In this document: positions 9,665 through 18,830 of the stretch, piece after piece
Numbering within the stretch: the first letter of the stretch is position 1
How the letters are laid out: every line of letters begins with the position of its first letter
NCBI RefSeq assembly: GCF_000426245.1
Contig: NZ_AUEZ01000009.1
Span: 96,391 to 160,390 of the forward strand
DNA length: 64,000 bases
From: Bradyrhizobium sp. Ai1a-2
Lineage (GTDB): Bacteria; Pseudomonadota; Alphaproteobacteria; Rhizobiales; Xanthobacteraceae
Direction of reading: 5' to 3'
Made by a program: the position numbers and the translations under genes
Notes under the pieces: generated by a model
Database searches by the model: none
Told to the model about the DNA's origin: nothing
Seen by the model: the letters and a program-made list of their open reading frames with translations, nothing else

Positions 9665-10347
9665 TCCGGCGTCAGTCCTGCCGTTGCCTTCCCAAATGCA
9701 CTCGCATGCGCTTCCCGGATGGTCGCGCCGACCTCGGCGAGCGCTGTGCTGGCGCCGCGCGGATCGGCGAAGATGAAATCGCCGACCAGCACGAAGTCCG
9801 CGCCGGCGGATGCAAATTCGAAAGCCTCTTCGCGCGAGGTGGCGTAGCCGACGCAGGGCGGCTCGAACAACTCGTCCCACCAGTTGAGCCGCTCGGCGAT
9901 CGCCTGGGTCGAGGGCCGCTGTCCGCTCGCATCGGGCTCGCCGAACAGCACGTAATCGGCGCCGAGCTCGCCGGCGGCCATGGAATCGTGCCGTGTCGGC
10001 AGCCCGCCTACGCCGGCGATGCGGTCCGGCTTCAGCGACGGCAGCGCCTCCTCCAGCGCGGCAAGGCCGGCGAGATGCGCGCCGTCGGCGCCGCCGCGCG
10101 CGACGAGCTCGACATGGCCGTCGATCAGGAGCGCGGCGCCGGCGTTCTGCACCACCGGCGCCAGCGCCTTTACGCGCGAGGTCATCGTGCGCTGGTCGGT
10201 CTCGCGCAGCCGCACCAGCACCGCGGCGACATCGGCCGCGGCGAGCAAAGCGGGCAGGCTCGCGATCAGTTCAGAGGGATCGTCCACCACCGGCGTCGCG
10301 AGATAGAGGCGCGGCGCCGGGCGTTGCGGAACGGGCTTTGCGGCCAA
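9661..10347 (-). CDS. Thiamine phosphate synthase-like protein (divergent ThiE/TenI fold)
   Basis: 228 residues, starting with TTG at 10347, supported by an AAGGTGG ribosome-binding site about eight bases upstream; it directly follows the stop of the class I aldolase. The overall TIM-barrel pattern of ThiE is visible (LYLATP, LLIDGHVELVARGGADGAHL, GADYVLFGEP, GADFVLVGDFIF). Several catalytic positions of true ThiE look changed: the ND of the VNDR loop is replaced, and the G-SCH motif reads GVGGLPTRHD. No other thiamine gene is near. It may be a TenI-like or unrelated-substrate paralogue rather than the coupling enzyme of thiamine synthesis. Confidence 0.72.
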   Translation of the reverse strand: MAAKPVPQRPAPRLYLATPVVDDPSELIASLPALLAAADVAAVLVRLRETDQRTMTSRVKALAPVVQNAGAALLIDGHVELVARGGADGAHLAGLAALEEALPSLKPDRIAGVGGLPTRHDSMAAGELGADYVLFGEPDASGQRPSTQAIAERLNWWDELFEPPCVGYATSREEAFEFASAGADFVLVGDFIFADPRGASTALAEVGATIREAHASAFGKATAGLTPE

Positions 10348-11373
10348 TTATGCCACCTTCTTTTCCAGGCCGGTTTCCCAGGCGCCCTTGCTCGCGAGCG
10401 CGTTCATGTGCGCGCGGTGGGTGAAGGCGCGCTGGCCGGCGGCGACGTTCGCGGCCTTGCCGGACCATGCCTTCTGCGGCGCCGCCTGCAGTGCGCGGCC
10501 GTAGGAGAACGTAAGCTTCCAGGGCAGGCCGCCGATCCGGTTCATCGCGTCAAGATGCGCGGTCGCCTCTTCGTCGCTCTGGCCGCCGGAGAGGAAGGCG
10601 ATGCCGGGCACGGCCGCGGGCACGCAGGCCTTCAAGAGGTGAATGGTCTTTTCCGCGACTTCCTGCACCGATGCCTGCTTGGGGCTCTTCTTGCCCGATA
10701 CCGCCATGTTCGGCTTCAGCACCATGCCTTCGAGTTCGACGCGCTGCACGAACAGTTCACGGAATACGGTGTTGAGCACCTGCCGCGTCACCTCATAGCA
10801 GCGGTCGATGTCGTGGCCGCCGTCCATCAGCACTTCCGGCTCGACGATCGGCACGATCTGCGCCGCCTGGCACAGCGCGGCATAGCGCGCCAGCGCATGC
10901 GCGTTGACATGAATCGCGGTCGTGGTGGGAATGCCCTGTCCGATGTCGATCACCGCGCGCCATTTCGCAAAGCGCGCGCCGCGATCGTAATATTTCTTCA
11001 GCCGCTCGGCGAGCTTGTCGAGGCCGACGGTCACGAGTTCGCCGGGGCAGGCGGGCAGAGCTTGCGTGCCCTCGTCCACCTTGATGCCGGGGATGCTGCC
11101 GGCCTGCTCGATCAGCTTGACCAGCGGCGTGCCGTCCTTTGCGTTCTGCCAGATCGTCTCGTCATAGAGGATGACACCGGAGACATATTTGCTCATCGCC
11201 TCGGTCGAGCGAAACAGCATCTCGCGGTAGTCGCGACGGTTCTCCTCGGTCGATTCCACCCCGATCGCGTCGAAGCGCTTCTTGATGGTCCCTGAGGATT
11301 CGTCGGCGGCCAAAATGCCCTTGCCCGGGGTGACCATGGCAAGCGCGATCTTGTTGAGGTCAGCGAGATTCAT
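10348..11373 (-). CDS. Class I fructose-bisphosphate aldolase
   Basis: 341 residues from the ATG at 11373 (MNLADLNKIALAMVTPGKG), which has a GGAGG site upstream. Class I (Schiff-base) features are clear: GKGILAADESSGTIKKRF, DEGTQALP, and VLKPNMAVSG with the lysine that forms the Schiff base with dihydroxyacetone phosphate, then FLSGGQSDEEAT. It cleaves fructose 1,6-bisphosphate to GAP and DHAP. It follows the class II enzyme on the same strand, so the cell encodes two mechanistically unrelated aldolases side by side. The intervening 274 bases contain a palindromic repeat. Confidence 0.95.
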   Translation of the reverse strand: MNLADLNKIALAMVTPGKGILAADESSGTIKKRFDAIGVESTEENRRDYREMLFRSTEAMSKYVSGVILYDETIWQNAKDGTPLVKLIEQAGSIPGIKVDEGTQALPACPGELVTVGLDKLAERLKKYYDRGARFAKWRAVIDIGQGIPTTTAIHVNAHALARYAALCQAAQIVPIVEPEVLMDGGHDIDRCYEVTRQVLNTVFRELFVQRVELEGMVLKPNMAVSGKKSPKQASVQEVAEKTIHLLKACVPAAVPGIAFLSGGQSDEEATAHLDAMNRIGGLPWKLTFSYGRALQAAPQKAWSGKAANVAAGQRAFTHRAHMNALASKGAWETGLEKKVA

Positions 11374-11512
11374 GGAACGTCCTCCAGATGGTTCATGCCC
11401 TTGCAAACCAAAATAGGCGGTTATCGGGCAATTGCCTAGAAAACGTTCGCCGCGGCGGGCGCCAGAACATGACGAGATTAACGCAACTGAGAACCGCGGC
11501 GGCGGTGTGCTG

Positions 11513-11628
11513 CCTCTCCCGCTTGCGGGGGAGGGCCGGGGTGGGGGTGTCGCCGCGATTCACACTCCCCATGGGGGAGAGCCCCCACCCGGCGCCAACG
11601 CGCCGACCTCCCCCGCAAGCGGGAGAGG
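11513..11628. repeat. Palindromic repeat (CCTCTCCCGC...GCGGGAGAGG)
   Basis: Outer arms CCTCTCCCGCTTGCGGG and CCCGCAAGCGGGAGAGG are inverted copies, with inner arms GGGTGGGGG and CCCCCACCC. It lies between the two aldolase genes and would form a long hairpin in the mRNA, perhaps separating their expression. A shortened arm of the same kind (CTCCCGCAAGCGGGAG) is near 28202. Confidence 0.7.
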
Positions 11629-11647
11629 TGAAAAAACAGCGGCGGCT

Positions 11648-12715
11648 TCAAGCCACCTTCGGATCGAGTTCGCCCTTGGCGTAGCGCTTGGCCATTTCCG
11701 CCGTGGTCAGCACCTTCTTGATCTTGCTGGCCTGGCCGGCAGTATTGAACTCCTGCAGCCGCTGCTTGCACAGCTTGGTCATCGCTTCCATCGCGGGCTT
11801 CAAATATTTGCGCGGGTCGAACTCTTCCGGGTGTTCCTTGAACACCTTGCGGATCTGCCCGGTCATCGCCATGCGGTTGTCGGTATCGATGTTGATCTTG
11901 CGCACGCCGTTCTTGATGCCGCGCTGGATCTCGGACACAGGCACGCCCCAGGTCGGCTTCATCTTGCCGCCAAACTCGTTGATGATGTCCTGCAGGTCCT
12001 GCGGCACCGACGAGGAGCCGTGCATCACCAGATGTGTGCTCGGCAGCTTGCGGTGGATCTCCTCGATCACGTTCATGGCGAGGATGTCGCCGTCCGGCTT
12101 GCGGGTGAACTTGTAGGCGCCGTGCGAGGTGCCCATCGCGATCGCGAGCGCGTCGACCTTGGTCTCCTTCACGAACTTCACAGCCTCGTCCGGATTGGTG
12201 AGGAGCTGGTCGTGGGAGAGCTTGCCTTCCGCGCCGTGGCCGTCTTCCTTGTCGCCCATGCCGGTCTCGAGCGAGCCGAGCACGCCGAGTTCGCCTTCCA
12301 CCGAAATGCCGCCGAGATGGGCCATGTTCGTGACCGTCCTGGTCACGCCGACATTGTAATCCCAGTCGCCGGGCGTCTTGCCGTCGGCTTTCAGCGAGCC
12401 GTCCATCATCACCGACGTGAAGCCGGCCTGGATCGCGGTCATGCAGGTGGCGGGCTCGTTGCCGTGATCGAGATGCACGCAGACCGGGATCTGCGGGTAG
12501 ATTTCGGTGACAGCATCCATCATGTGCTTGAGCATCACGTCATTGGCATAGGCGCGGGCGCCACGGGAGGCCTGGATGATGACGGGCGCATCGAGGCTGG
12601 AAGCTGCCTCCATGATCGCCAACGCCTGTTCCATATTGTTGATGTTGAAGGCCGGCACCCCGTAATCGTGCTCAGCCGCATGGTCGAGCAGTTGCCGCAA
12701 GGTAATGCGAGCCAT
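11648..12715 (-). CDS. fba: Class II fructose-bisphosphate aldolase, Calvin-cycle type
   Basis: 355 residues; ATG 12715 is preceded by an AGGGAGA site. Zn-dependent class II motifs are present: [10 protein letters not shown] (zinc His), [22 protein letters not shown]-like [21 protein letters not shown] and [11 protein letters not shown]. The length and the tail [12 protein letters not shown] match the Calvin-cycle subtype (CbbA-like) rather than the E. coli subtype. It works with the tkt, gap and pgk genes upstream on the same strand, in glycolysis/gluconeogenesis and possibly CO2 fixation; no RuBisCO or phosphoribulokinase gene is in the window. Confidence 0.95.
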   Translation of the reverse strand: MARITLRQLLDHAAEHDYGVPAFNINNMEQALAIMEAASSLDAPVIIQASRGARAYANDVMLKHMMDAVTEIYPQIPVCVHLDHGNEPATCMTAIQAGFTSVMMDGSLKADGKTPGDWDYNVGVTRTVTNMAHLGGISVEGELGVLGSLETGMGDKEDGHGAEGKLSHDQLLTNPDEAVKFVKETKVDALAIAMGTSHGAYKFTRKPDGDILAMNVIEEIHRKLPSTHLVMHGSSSVPQDLQDIINEFGGKMKPTWGVPVSEIQRGIKNGVRKINIDTDNRMAMTGQIRKVFKEHPEEFDPRKYLKPAMEAMTKLCKQRLQEFNTAGQASKIKKVLTTAEMAKRYAKGELDPKVA

Positions 12716-12770
12716 CCGGATTCTCCCTGTATTTACAGCGCTTTCGCGCTTCAGTCGGTCTCAATTACGT

Positions 12771-12817
12771 ATGATCATTCCGGAAAACCGGTTCCCACTT
12801 TTCCGGATCATGCTCTA
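12771..12817. repeat. Short palindromic repeat overlapping the pgk stop codon
   Basis: ATGATCATTCCGGAAAA and TTTTCCGGATCATGCT are inverted around CCGGTTCCCAC. This element type is very common in Bradyrhizobium and Rhodopseudomonas intergenic regions. Here its last bases, CTCTAG on the plus strand, include the pgk stop codon (TAG read leftward at 12817-12815). Confidence 0.75.
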
Positions 12818-14011
12818 GCGGGTCTTCAACACTTCGACGCCCGGCAGCGGCTTGCCTTCCATCCATTCAAGAAACGCGCCGCCGGCGGTCGAGACATAGG
12901 TGAAATCGTGCGCGACGCCGGCCTGGTTCAGCGCTGCGACCGTATCGCCGCCGCCTGCGACCGAAAGCAGCTTCTTGGCCTTGGTGCGCTCGGCGGCGTG
13001 CTTGGCCGCCACCATCGTGCCGCGATCGAACGGCGTCAGCTCGAAGGCGCCAAGCGGGCCGTTCCACACCAGCGTCGCCGCATCGTCGATCGCGGCATGG
13101 ATGCGGGCGATCGACTGCGGGCCGACGTCGAGGATCATGCCCTCGGCCGGGATCGCATCCAGGCCATAGGCATGCGACGGCGAATTGGCCGCGAAGTGGA
13201 AGGCGACGACGGCGTCGACGGGAAGGATGATGGCGCAATTGGATGCCGCGGCCTTGTCCAGGATGCGCAGCGCGGTGGCGGCGAGATCCTTCTCCGCCAG
13301 CGACTTGCCGATGCCGACGCCCTGCGCGTGCAGGAACGTGTTGGCCATGCCGCCGCCGATCACCAGCGCGTCGACCTTGCTGACGAGATTTTCGAGGAGG
13401 TCGATCTTGGTGGACACCTTGGCGCCGCCGATGATCGCAATCACCGGCTTGGTCGGCGCTTCCAATGCCTTGCCGAGCGCATCGAGTTCGGCCTGCATTG
13501 TGCGTCCGGCATAGGCCGGCAGCTTGTGGCCGAGGCCTTCGGTCGAAGCATGGGCGCGGTGCGCCGCCGAGAATGCGTCGTTGACCCAGATGTCGCCGAG
13601 CTTTGCCAATTCGGCGACGAAGGCAGGATCGTTCTTCTCTTCCTCCTTGTGGAAGCGCGTATTCTCCAGGCAAAGGATCTCGCCGTCCTTCAGCGCCGCC
13701 ACGGCCGTTGCCGCGGGCTCGCCGATGCAGTCTTCGGCGAAAGCGACAGGCTTCTTGATCACTTTCGACAGCGCTTCAGCGACCGGCTTCAGCGACTCCT
13801 TGGGATCGCGTCCCTTGGGACGGCCGAAATGCGCAAGCAGGATGACCTTGCCGCCCTTGTCGGAAAGCTCGGTGATCGTCGGCGCGACGCGCTCGAGCCG
13901 CGTGGTGTCGGTGACGCGGCCATTTTCCATGGGAACGTTGAGGTCGACGCGGAGCAGCACGCGCTTGCCCTTCACGTCGACGTCGTCGAGGGTGCGGAAT
14001 GATTTTGTCAT
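12815..14011 (-). CDS. pgk: Phosphoglycerate kinase
   Basis: 398 residues from ATG 14011 ([17 protein letters not shown]), with an AGAGGA site upstream. Diagnostic motifs: [45 protein letters not shown] and the nucleotide-binding [11 protein letters not shown]. It makes ATP from 1,3-bisphosphoglycerate, or runs in reverse in gluconeogenesis or the Calvin cycle. It lies between gap and fba in a leftward central-carbon cluster. A repeat element supplies its stop codon. Confidence 0.97.
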   Translation of the reverse strand: MTKSFRTLDDVDVKGKRVLLRVDLNVPMENGRVTDTTRLERVAPTITELSDKGGKVILLAHFGRPKGRDPKESLKPVAEALSKVIKKPVAFAEDCIGEPAATAVAALKDGEILCLENTRFHKEEEKNDPAFVAELAKLGDIWVNDAFSAAHRAHASTEGLGHKLPAYAGRTMQAELDALGKALEAPTKPVIAIIGGAKVSTKIDLLENLVSKVDALVIGGGMANTFLHAQGVGIGKSLAEKDLAATALRILDKAAASNCAIILPVDAVVAFHFAANSPSHAYGLDAIPAEGMILDVGPQSIARIHAAIDDAATLVWNGPLGAFELTPFDRGTMVAAKHAAERTKAKKLLSVAGGGDTVAALNQAGVAHDFTYVSTAGGAFLEWMEGKPLPGVEVLKTR

Positions 14012-14029
14012 TGGAGTGTCCTCTGCGGC

Positions 14030-14072
14030 CATCCTTCGAGACGCCGCGCCAGGCGCGGCTTCTCAGGATGAG
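14030..14072. repeat. Short palindromic repeat (CATCCTTCGAGA...TCAGGATGAG)
   Basis: CATCCTTCGAGACGCCGCGCC faces GGCGCGGCTTCTCAGGATG as an imperfect inverted repeat in the gap between gap and pgk. The type is widespread in rhizobial genomes. It may act as a processing or attenuation hairpin in the gap-pgk transcript. Confidence 0.65.
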
Positions 14073-14168
14073 GTCTCTCGCTCATGGCAAGAGGCGCGCC
14101 ACGCTGGCAAATCTACGCAGCCTGCGTAAACTTGGCTGCGGCGCGTCTCGAACCACGAAGCCAAGAAA

Positions 14169-15176
14169 TCAGAGCAGCTTCCCGATCGCGACAGCCGTGT
14201 CGGCCATGCGGTTGGAGAAGCCCCACTCGTTGTCGTACCACGACATCACGCGCACCAGCGTGCCATTCAGCACCTTGGTCTGGTCCATGTGGAAGGTCGA
14301 CGAATGCGGATCGTGGTTGAAGTCGATCGAGACGTTCGGCGCGGTGGTGTAGCCGAGAATGCCCTTGAGCTGCTGCTCTGAAGCACGCTTCATCGCCTCG
14401 TTGATTTCCTTGGGGTCGGTTGCGCGCTTGGCGACGATCTTCAGGTCCACCACCGAGACGTTCGGGGTCGGGACGCGGATCGCAACGCCGTCGAGCTTGC
14501 CCTTCAGTTCGGGCAGCACCAGGCCGATCGCCTTGGCCGCACCGGTCGAGGTCGGGATCATCGACATTGCCGCCGCGCGGCCGCGATAGAGATCCTTGTG
14601 CAGCGTGTCCAGCGTCGGCTGGTCGCCGGTATAGGCATGGATCGTGGTCATGAAGCCGGTCTCGATGCCGACTGTGTCGTTCAGCACCTTCGCCACCGGC
14701 GCAAGACAGTTGGTGGTGCAGGAGCCGTTGGAGATGACCAGGTGATCCTTGGTCAGCGTGTCATGGTTGACGCCGAAGACGATCGTGGCATCGGCGCCGT
14801 CGGCAGGTGCGGAGACCAGCACGCGCTTGGCGCCGGCGGTCAGATGTGCGGACGCCTTGTCCTTGGCGGTGAAGATGCCGGTGCACTCAAGTGCCACGTC
14901 GACGCCAAGCTCCTTCCAGGGCAGCTTGGACGGATCGCGCTCGGCCGACACCTTGATCTTGCTGCTGCCGACGCTGATCGTATCGCCATCGACGGTGACG
15001 GTGCCGGGGAAGCGGCCATGCACGGAGTCGAAACGGAGCAAATGGGCGTTGGTCTCGACCGGGCCGAGATCGTTGATCCCGACCACTTCGATGTCCTTGC
15101 GGCCGGACTCGGCGATGGCACGGAGAACGTTGCGGCCGATGCGGCCGAACCCGTTGATAGCGACCCGGACTGCCAT
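14169..15176 (-). CDS. gap: Glyceraldehyde-3-phosphate dehydrogenase, type I
   Basis: 335 residues; ATG 15176 has an AGAGGAG site. It begins [20 protein letters not shown] (Rossmann NAD(P)-binding GxGxxG). The catalytic cysteine is in [12 protein letters not shown], the phosphate-binding loop in STGAAKAIG, and [12 protein letters not shown] is near the end. It oxidatively phosphorylates GAP to 1,3-bisphosphoglycerate. ND at residues 35-36 (VGINDLGP), rather than an arginine-rich loop, fits NAD preference, though cofactor choice is an inference. It is transcribed after tkt and before pgk. Confidence 0.97.
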   Translation of the reverse strand: MAVRVAINGFGRIGRNVLRAIAESGRKDIEVVGINDLGPVETNAHLLRFDSVHGRFPGTVTVDGDTISVGSSKIKVSAERDPSKLPWKELGVDVALECTGIFTAKDKASAHLTAGAKRVLVSAPADGADATIVFGVNHDTLTKDHLVISNGSCTTNCLAPVAKVLNDTVGIETGFMTTIHAYTGDQPTLDTLHKDLYRGRAAAMSMIPTSTGAAKAIGLVLPELKGKLDGVAIRVPTPNVSVVDLKIVAKRATDPKEINEAMKRASEQQLKGILGYTTAPNVSIDFNHDPHSSTFHMDQTKVLNGTLVRVMSWYDNEWGFSNRMADTAVAIGKLL

Positions 15177-15318
15177 GCTGTTTCACTCCTCTAATAGCTG
15201 TTGCCGTCCCCACTGGCGCGTGCTCCAGCGAGGGTGTTACGGCGGATCGCCCGGTTCGGCCGGACGAGGACGGATTAGATAGAGGTTACCTAGTCCTTTT
15301 TCGGGGCAAGCTCAACCG

Positions 15319-17304
15319 CTAGCCAACGCGCTTCAGGGCAGCGTTAACGGCAGCCTCGGCGGTAATTCCGAAGTGCTTGAAAAGGTCCTTCGCCGGCGCG
15401 CTGGCGCCGAAACCGTGCATGCCGATGAATTCGCCATCCTGGCCGATCACAGCATCCCAGCCCCAGCGCACGGCCGCCTCGATCGCGATCTTGACCGGCG
15501 CATTGCCGATGATGGCCTTTTTTCGGTCTTCGGGCTGCGCCAGTAACAATTCCAGCGAAGGCGCCGACACCACCCGCGACGGGATGCCGCGTTCCGCGAG
15601 CTGTTTCTGCGCGTCGACAGCGATCTGGACTTCGGAACCGGACGCGAAGAATGACACTTTTGCGTCACCCTGGGCCGCGACCAGTTCATAGGCGCCATGG
15701 CTGCACGGACTATCGGCAGGCGCGGTGGTTCGAAGCTGCGGCAGGTTCTGTCGCGTCAGCGCCAGCACCGTCGGGCCATCGATCCGGTTCAGCGCGAGCT
15801 CCCAGCATTCTGCAACCTCGACGGCATCGCAGGGGCGGAACACGCGCATGTTGGGAATGGCGCGCAGCGCGGAGAGGTGCTCGACCGGCTGGTGCGTCGG
15901 GCCGTCTTCGCCGAGCCCGATCGAGTCATGGGTCATGACATAAACCACGCCGGTGCCCATCAACGCCGCAAGTCGCATCGCCGGCCGCGCATAGTCGGTG
16001 AACACCAGGAAGGTCGCGCCGTTCGGCGCAAAGCCGCCATGCAGGAAGATGCCGTTCATCGCCGCCGCCATGCCGTGCTCGCGGATGCCGTAATGAACGA
16101 AGCGGCCCTTCGGCGTCTTGGCGGAGAAGTTGACCGCCGATTTCGCCTTGTTGTTGTTGGAGCCGGTGAGATCGGCCGAGCCGGCGAGAAACTCCATCGG
16201 CATCGCGGCGGCGATCACCTCGATCGCGGCCTCCGATGATTTGCGGGTCGCAACGTTGAGCGGGTTTTCGAGCAGCGCCTTCTTGTGCCCCTTCAGCGCT
16301 TTTGCCAGCGAGGCCGGCCGCTCGTGCCGCAGCCGGCGCTCGAATTCGGCGCGCTTGCGGCTGCCAAGCTCGGCGTAACGCGCTTCCCACTCCTGGCGCT
16401 CCGCGGCGCCACGCACGCCCGCTTCGCGCCAGGCCTTCAGCACGTCATCCGGCACCGAGAAGGGTTCGAGCGAGATGCCGAGCTTTTCCTTGGCGCCTTT
16501 CAACTCGTCGGCGCCGAGCGCCTCGCCATGCACCTTGTTGGTGCCAGCCTTGGTCGGCGCGCCATAGCCGATCGTGGTCTTGCAGGCGATCAGCGTCGGC
16601 TTGCTCGATTTCTGCGCGCGCGTGATTGCATCCGCGATTGCTTTCTGGTCCTGGCCGTTGATGAGTTCGGCGGCCCAGCCCGCCGACTTGAATCGCTTCA
16701 CCTGGTCGACGGAATCCGCAAGCGACGTCGGGCCGTCGATCGAGATGCCGTTGTCGTCATAGAGCACGATCATTTTGTTGAGCCGCCAGTGGCCGGCGAG
16801 CGCGATCGCTTCCTGCGACACGCCTTCCATCAGGTCGCCATCGGAGGCGAGCACATAGGTGTGATGGTTGACGATCTTCTTGCCGAATTCGGCGGCGAGC
16901 ATCTTCTCCGCCACCGCCATGCCGACCGCGGTCGAGATGCCCTGGCCGAGCGGGCCGGTGGTGGTCTCGATGCCCTTGGTGTGGAAGTTCTCCGGATGCC
17001 CCGGGGTCAGCGAGCCCAATTGACGGAAGTGCTTGAGCTGGTCGAGCGGCATGTCCTTGTTGCCGGTGAGGTACAGCAGCGAATAGAGCAGCATCGAGCC
17101 GTGGCCGGCCGAGAGCACGAAGCGATCGCGGTCCGGCCAGGCGGGGTCGGCCGCATCGAATTTCAGAAACTGTGTAAACAGGACGGTCGCGACGTCGGCC
17201 GCGCCCATCGGCAGCCCGGGATGGCCGGATTTCGCCTTCTCGACCGCATCCATTGCGAGCCCGCGAATGGCGTTGGCCATACGGGTGTGATCGACCTGCG
17301 TCAT
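15319..17304 (-). CDS. tkt: Transketolase
   Basis: 661 residues from ATG 17304 (MTQVDHTRMANAIRGLAMDA); a longer open frame upstream reads non-coding-like sequence. Thiamine-diphosphate motif SDGDLMEGVSQEA...LYDDN and pyrimidine-domain motifs HDSIGLGEDGPTHQPVEHL and FRPCDAVE are present. It transfers two-carbon units between pentose-phosphate sugars and feeds the gap-pgk-fba products encoded downstream on the same strand. The 142-base gap to gap includes no clear terminator, so co-transcription is possible. Confidence 0.97.
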   Translation of the reverse strand: MTQVDHTRMANAIRGLAMDAVEKAKSGHPGLPMGAADVATVLFTQFLKFDAADPAWPDRDRFVLSAGHGSMLLYSLLYLTGNKDMPLDQLKHFRQLGSLTPGHPENFHTKGIETTTGPLGQGISTAVGMAVAEKMLAAEFGKKIVNHHTYVLASDGDLMEGVSQEAIALAGHWRLNKMIVLYDDNGISIDGPTSLADSVDQVKRFKSAGWAAELINGQDQKAIADAITRAQKSSKPTLIACKTTIGYGAPTKAGTNKVHGEALGADELKGAKEKLGISLEPFSVPDDVLKAWREAGVRGAAERQEWEARYAELGSRKRAEFERRLRHERPASLAKALKGHKKALLENPLNVATRKSSEAAIEVIAAAMPMEFLAGSADLTGSNNNKAKSAVNFSAKTPKGRFVHYGIREHGMAAAMNGIFLHGGFAPNGATFLVFTDYARPAMRLAALMGTGVVYVMTHDSIGLGEDGPTHQPVEHLSALRAIPNMRVFRPCDAVEVAECWELALNRIDGPTVLALTRQNLPQLRTTAPADSPCSHGAYELVAAQGDAKVSFFASGSEVQIAVDAQKQLAERGIPSRVVSAPSLELLLAQPEDRKKAIIGNAPVKIAIEAAVRWGWDAVIGQDGEFIGMHGFGASAPAKDLFKHFGITAEAAVNAALKRVG

Positions 17305-17701
17305 GATGAAAATCCGTCTGGAATGAGAGGCTTGGCTTGCATGCGCGCCGCCCGGAGGGCCCGCCATATGCGGGTGGTAGGCACGGAGGAGGGCTGGATA
17401 GCACCTCAATCCCGGAAGTCCAAGGGAAGTCCAAGGCAAGGAAACGCGGTTTTGGCCGCAAAGTTGCCCCCGGGGTGTCCGGCCGAGGGGGGCATGAACC
17501 CGCATGGGACGCCGGTTTCCTGAGCGGAAGGGCCGGGTAAATCGGCAGGCGCGGCGCCCGGGGCGGCTCCATCTATCGGTGCATAGTTTTCCGGCGGCGT
17601 TGCGCCGGCCTCGTTCACCACGTAAATTTCATCGCCTAAGCGCTTGCCGCACCGCAAGGATTCGCGGACGGCCACGCCATCGAGGGTCCACCTTGTCTCG
17701 T
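17305..17701. other. Divergent promoter region between tkt and the DUF4164-zapA genes
   Basis: About 400 bases with no supported gene. It must hold the promoters for the leftward carbon-metabolism block and the rightward cell-division block. I see no confident operator. Confidence 0.5.
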
Positions 17702-18025
17702 ATGAGCGATCGTTCCACCAGCGCGGCTGCCAGTGTTGAGCCCGCTATCGCCGACATCGATGCCGCCACACGGCGATTGATGGCGGCGCTGGATGCGCTG
17801 GAGAGCGCCGTCGAGCGACGGCGCGAGGCTGATCGCGACGAGAACGAACTGGCGAGTCGGATCCAGGCGCTCGGCGCTGATCGCTCGCGGCTTGCGGACG
17901 AGCTCGATAACTCATTGGTGAAGACGCGCAAGCTCGAGCGCACCAATCGCGAGATCGCCGAGAAGCTGGATGCTGCGATTGGCACCATTCGCGCCGTGCT
18001 CGATGGCGGGGAGAACACGCGATGA
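17702..18025 (+). CDS. Small coiled-coil protein, DUF4164-like, upstream of zapA
   Basis: 107 residues from ATG 17702 (MSDRSTSAAASVEPAIADID); the longer frame upstream is not credible. Almost the whole protein is one alpha-helical coiled coil (DIDAATRRLMAALDALESAV to EKLDAAIGTIRAVL). Its stop overlaps the zapA start (ATGA), so the two are translationally coupled. By position and shape it may act with ZapA on the division ring, similar in spirit to ZapB-like proteins, but that role is inferred. Confidence 0.8.
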   Translation: MSDRSTSAAASVEPAIADIDAATRRLMAALDALESAVERRREADRDENELASRIQALGADRSRLADELDNSLVKTRKLERTNREIAEKLDAAIGTIRAVLDGGENTR

Positions 18026-18405
18026 GCCACATCAACGTCACCATCAACGGCCGGCAATACCGGATGGCTTGCGAAGAGGGGCAGGAGGTTCGTCTCCTGA
18101 AGCTCGCGGAGAACCTCGAATCGCGCATCGAATCGCTGCGTGGCAAGTTCGGTGAGATCGGTGATGCCCGCCTCACCGTGATGGCGGCGCTCACCGCTTG
18201 CGACGAACTGGCCGACGCCGGCGCACGCATCCGCAGCCTGGAGGAGGAAGTCGAATCCTTGCGCAACTCCGGAGCTGCCGCGGTCGACCGCGCCCGCGCC
18301 ACGCAGGTCGCGATCTCGAACGCACTCAACGCCGCCGCCGAGCGGATCGAGAAAACCACGCAGGTGCTCAACCGTACCGTCGGTGGCGGTATCGCGATCG
18401 GCTAG
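18022..18405 (+). CDS. zapA: Cell division protein ZapA
   Basis: 127 residues. The N-terminal ZapA globular head (INVTINGRQYRMACEEGQEVRLL, ENLESRIESLRG, ARLTVMAALTACDEL) is followed by a coiled-coil tail. ZapA crosslinks FtsZ filaments at midcell. The arrangement zapA, 6S RNA, 5-formyl-THF cyclo-ligase is conserved in proteobacteria and seen here. Confidence 0.92.
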   Translation: MSHINVTINGRQYRMACEEGQEVRLLKLAENLESRIESLRGKFGEIGDARLTVMAALTACDELADAGARIRSLEEEVESLRNSGAAAVDRARATQVAISNALNAAAERIEKTTQVLNRTVGGGIAIG

Positions 18406-18496
18406 CTTGCTGCATCACCCCCCTCAGGTGAGGGTAAGTCCACCCGAAATCGCTTCCCGCTGGCGGAACGCCGCAGTCGTCGCTACATTACCCCCT

Positions 18497-18665
18497 GCGA
18501 AGCTGCGTTGCGCGTCAGGAGCTATATTATCCCCGGGGCCTTATCGATCCTTTAGGGAACTGTCCCTGGCCGGGTCCGTGGACCCGGACATATGGTGCCC
18601 ACCTACTTTCGTAGGGAACTCCGGGATCGAACGCTCCAACGGCTTCTGTGGCTTCGCGCTCTGTT
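18497..18665 (+). ncRNA. ssrS: 6S RNA (ssrS)
   Basis: Placed between zapA and the cyclo-ligase gene, the conserved 6S locus. A closing helix can be drawn between GCGAAGC (18497-18503) and GCTTCGC (18652-18658), followed by a T run at about 18663-18667. The interior holds the expected long imperfect rod with a central open region; GGACATATGGTGCCCACC and TAGGGAACTCCGGG resemble alphaproteobacterial 6S. 6S RNA binds the housekeeping RNA polymerase holoenzyme and lowers transcription in stationary phase. A TACATT box just upstream could be its -10. The exact ends are estimates. Confidence 0.78.
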
Positions 18666-18708
18666 TTTACTGTTGCGTTTCTCAGGCGTGATCGACTCCA
18701 ATACCGCC

Positions 18709-18810
18709 GTCATACCCCGCGAAAGCGGGGTATCCAGTACGCGGCGGCGTTGCCGTTAGAGCACGAGCGTCTCTGGAATTACTGGATCATCCGCCTGCGC
18801 GGATGATGAC
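18709..18810. repeat. Palindromic repeat, ATCCAGTA/TACTGGAT family (copy 2)
   Basis: Starts GTCATACCCCGCGAAAGCGGGG and ends CGCGGATGATGAC, with inverted ATCCAGTA and TACTGGAT. It lies between the 6S RNA and the cyclo-ligase gene and could end 6S transcription or separate the two. Confidence 0.8.
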
Positions 18811-18830
18811 AGCGGCGGCGGAGGAAACAC

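Noticed and set aside
11432..14002. 856-codon open frame on the plus strand across the aldolase and pgk genes
   Set aside because: It is antisense to clearly conserved genes and also crosses intergenic repeats; its composition (His/Arg/Asp-rich) is that of a high-GC shadow frame.
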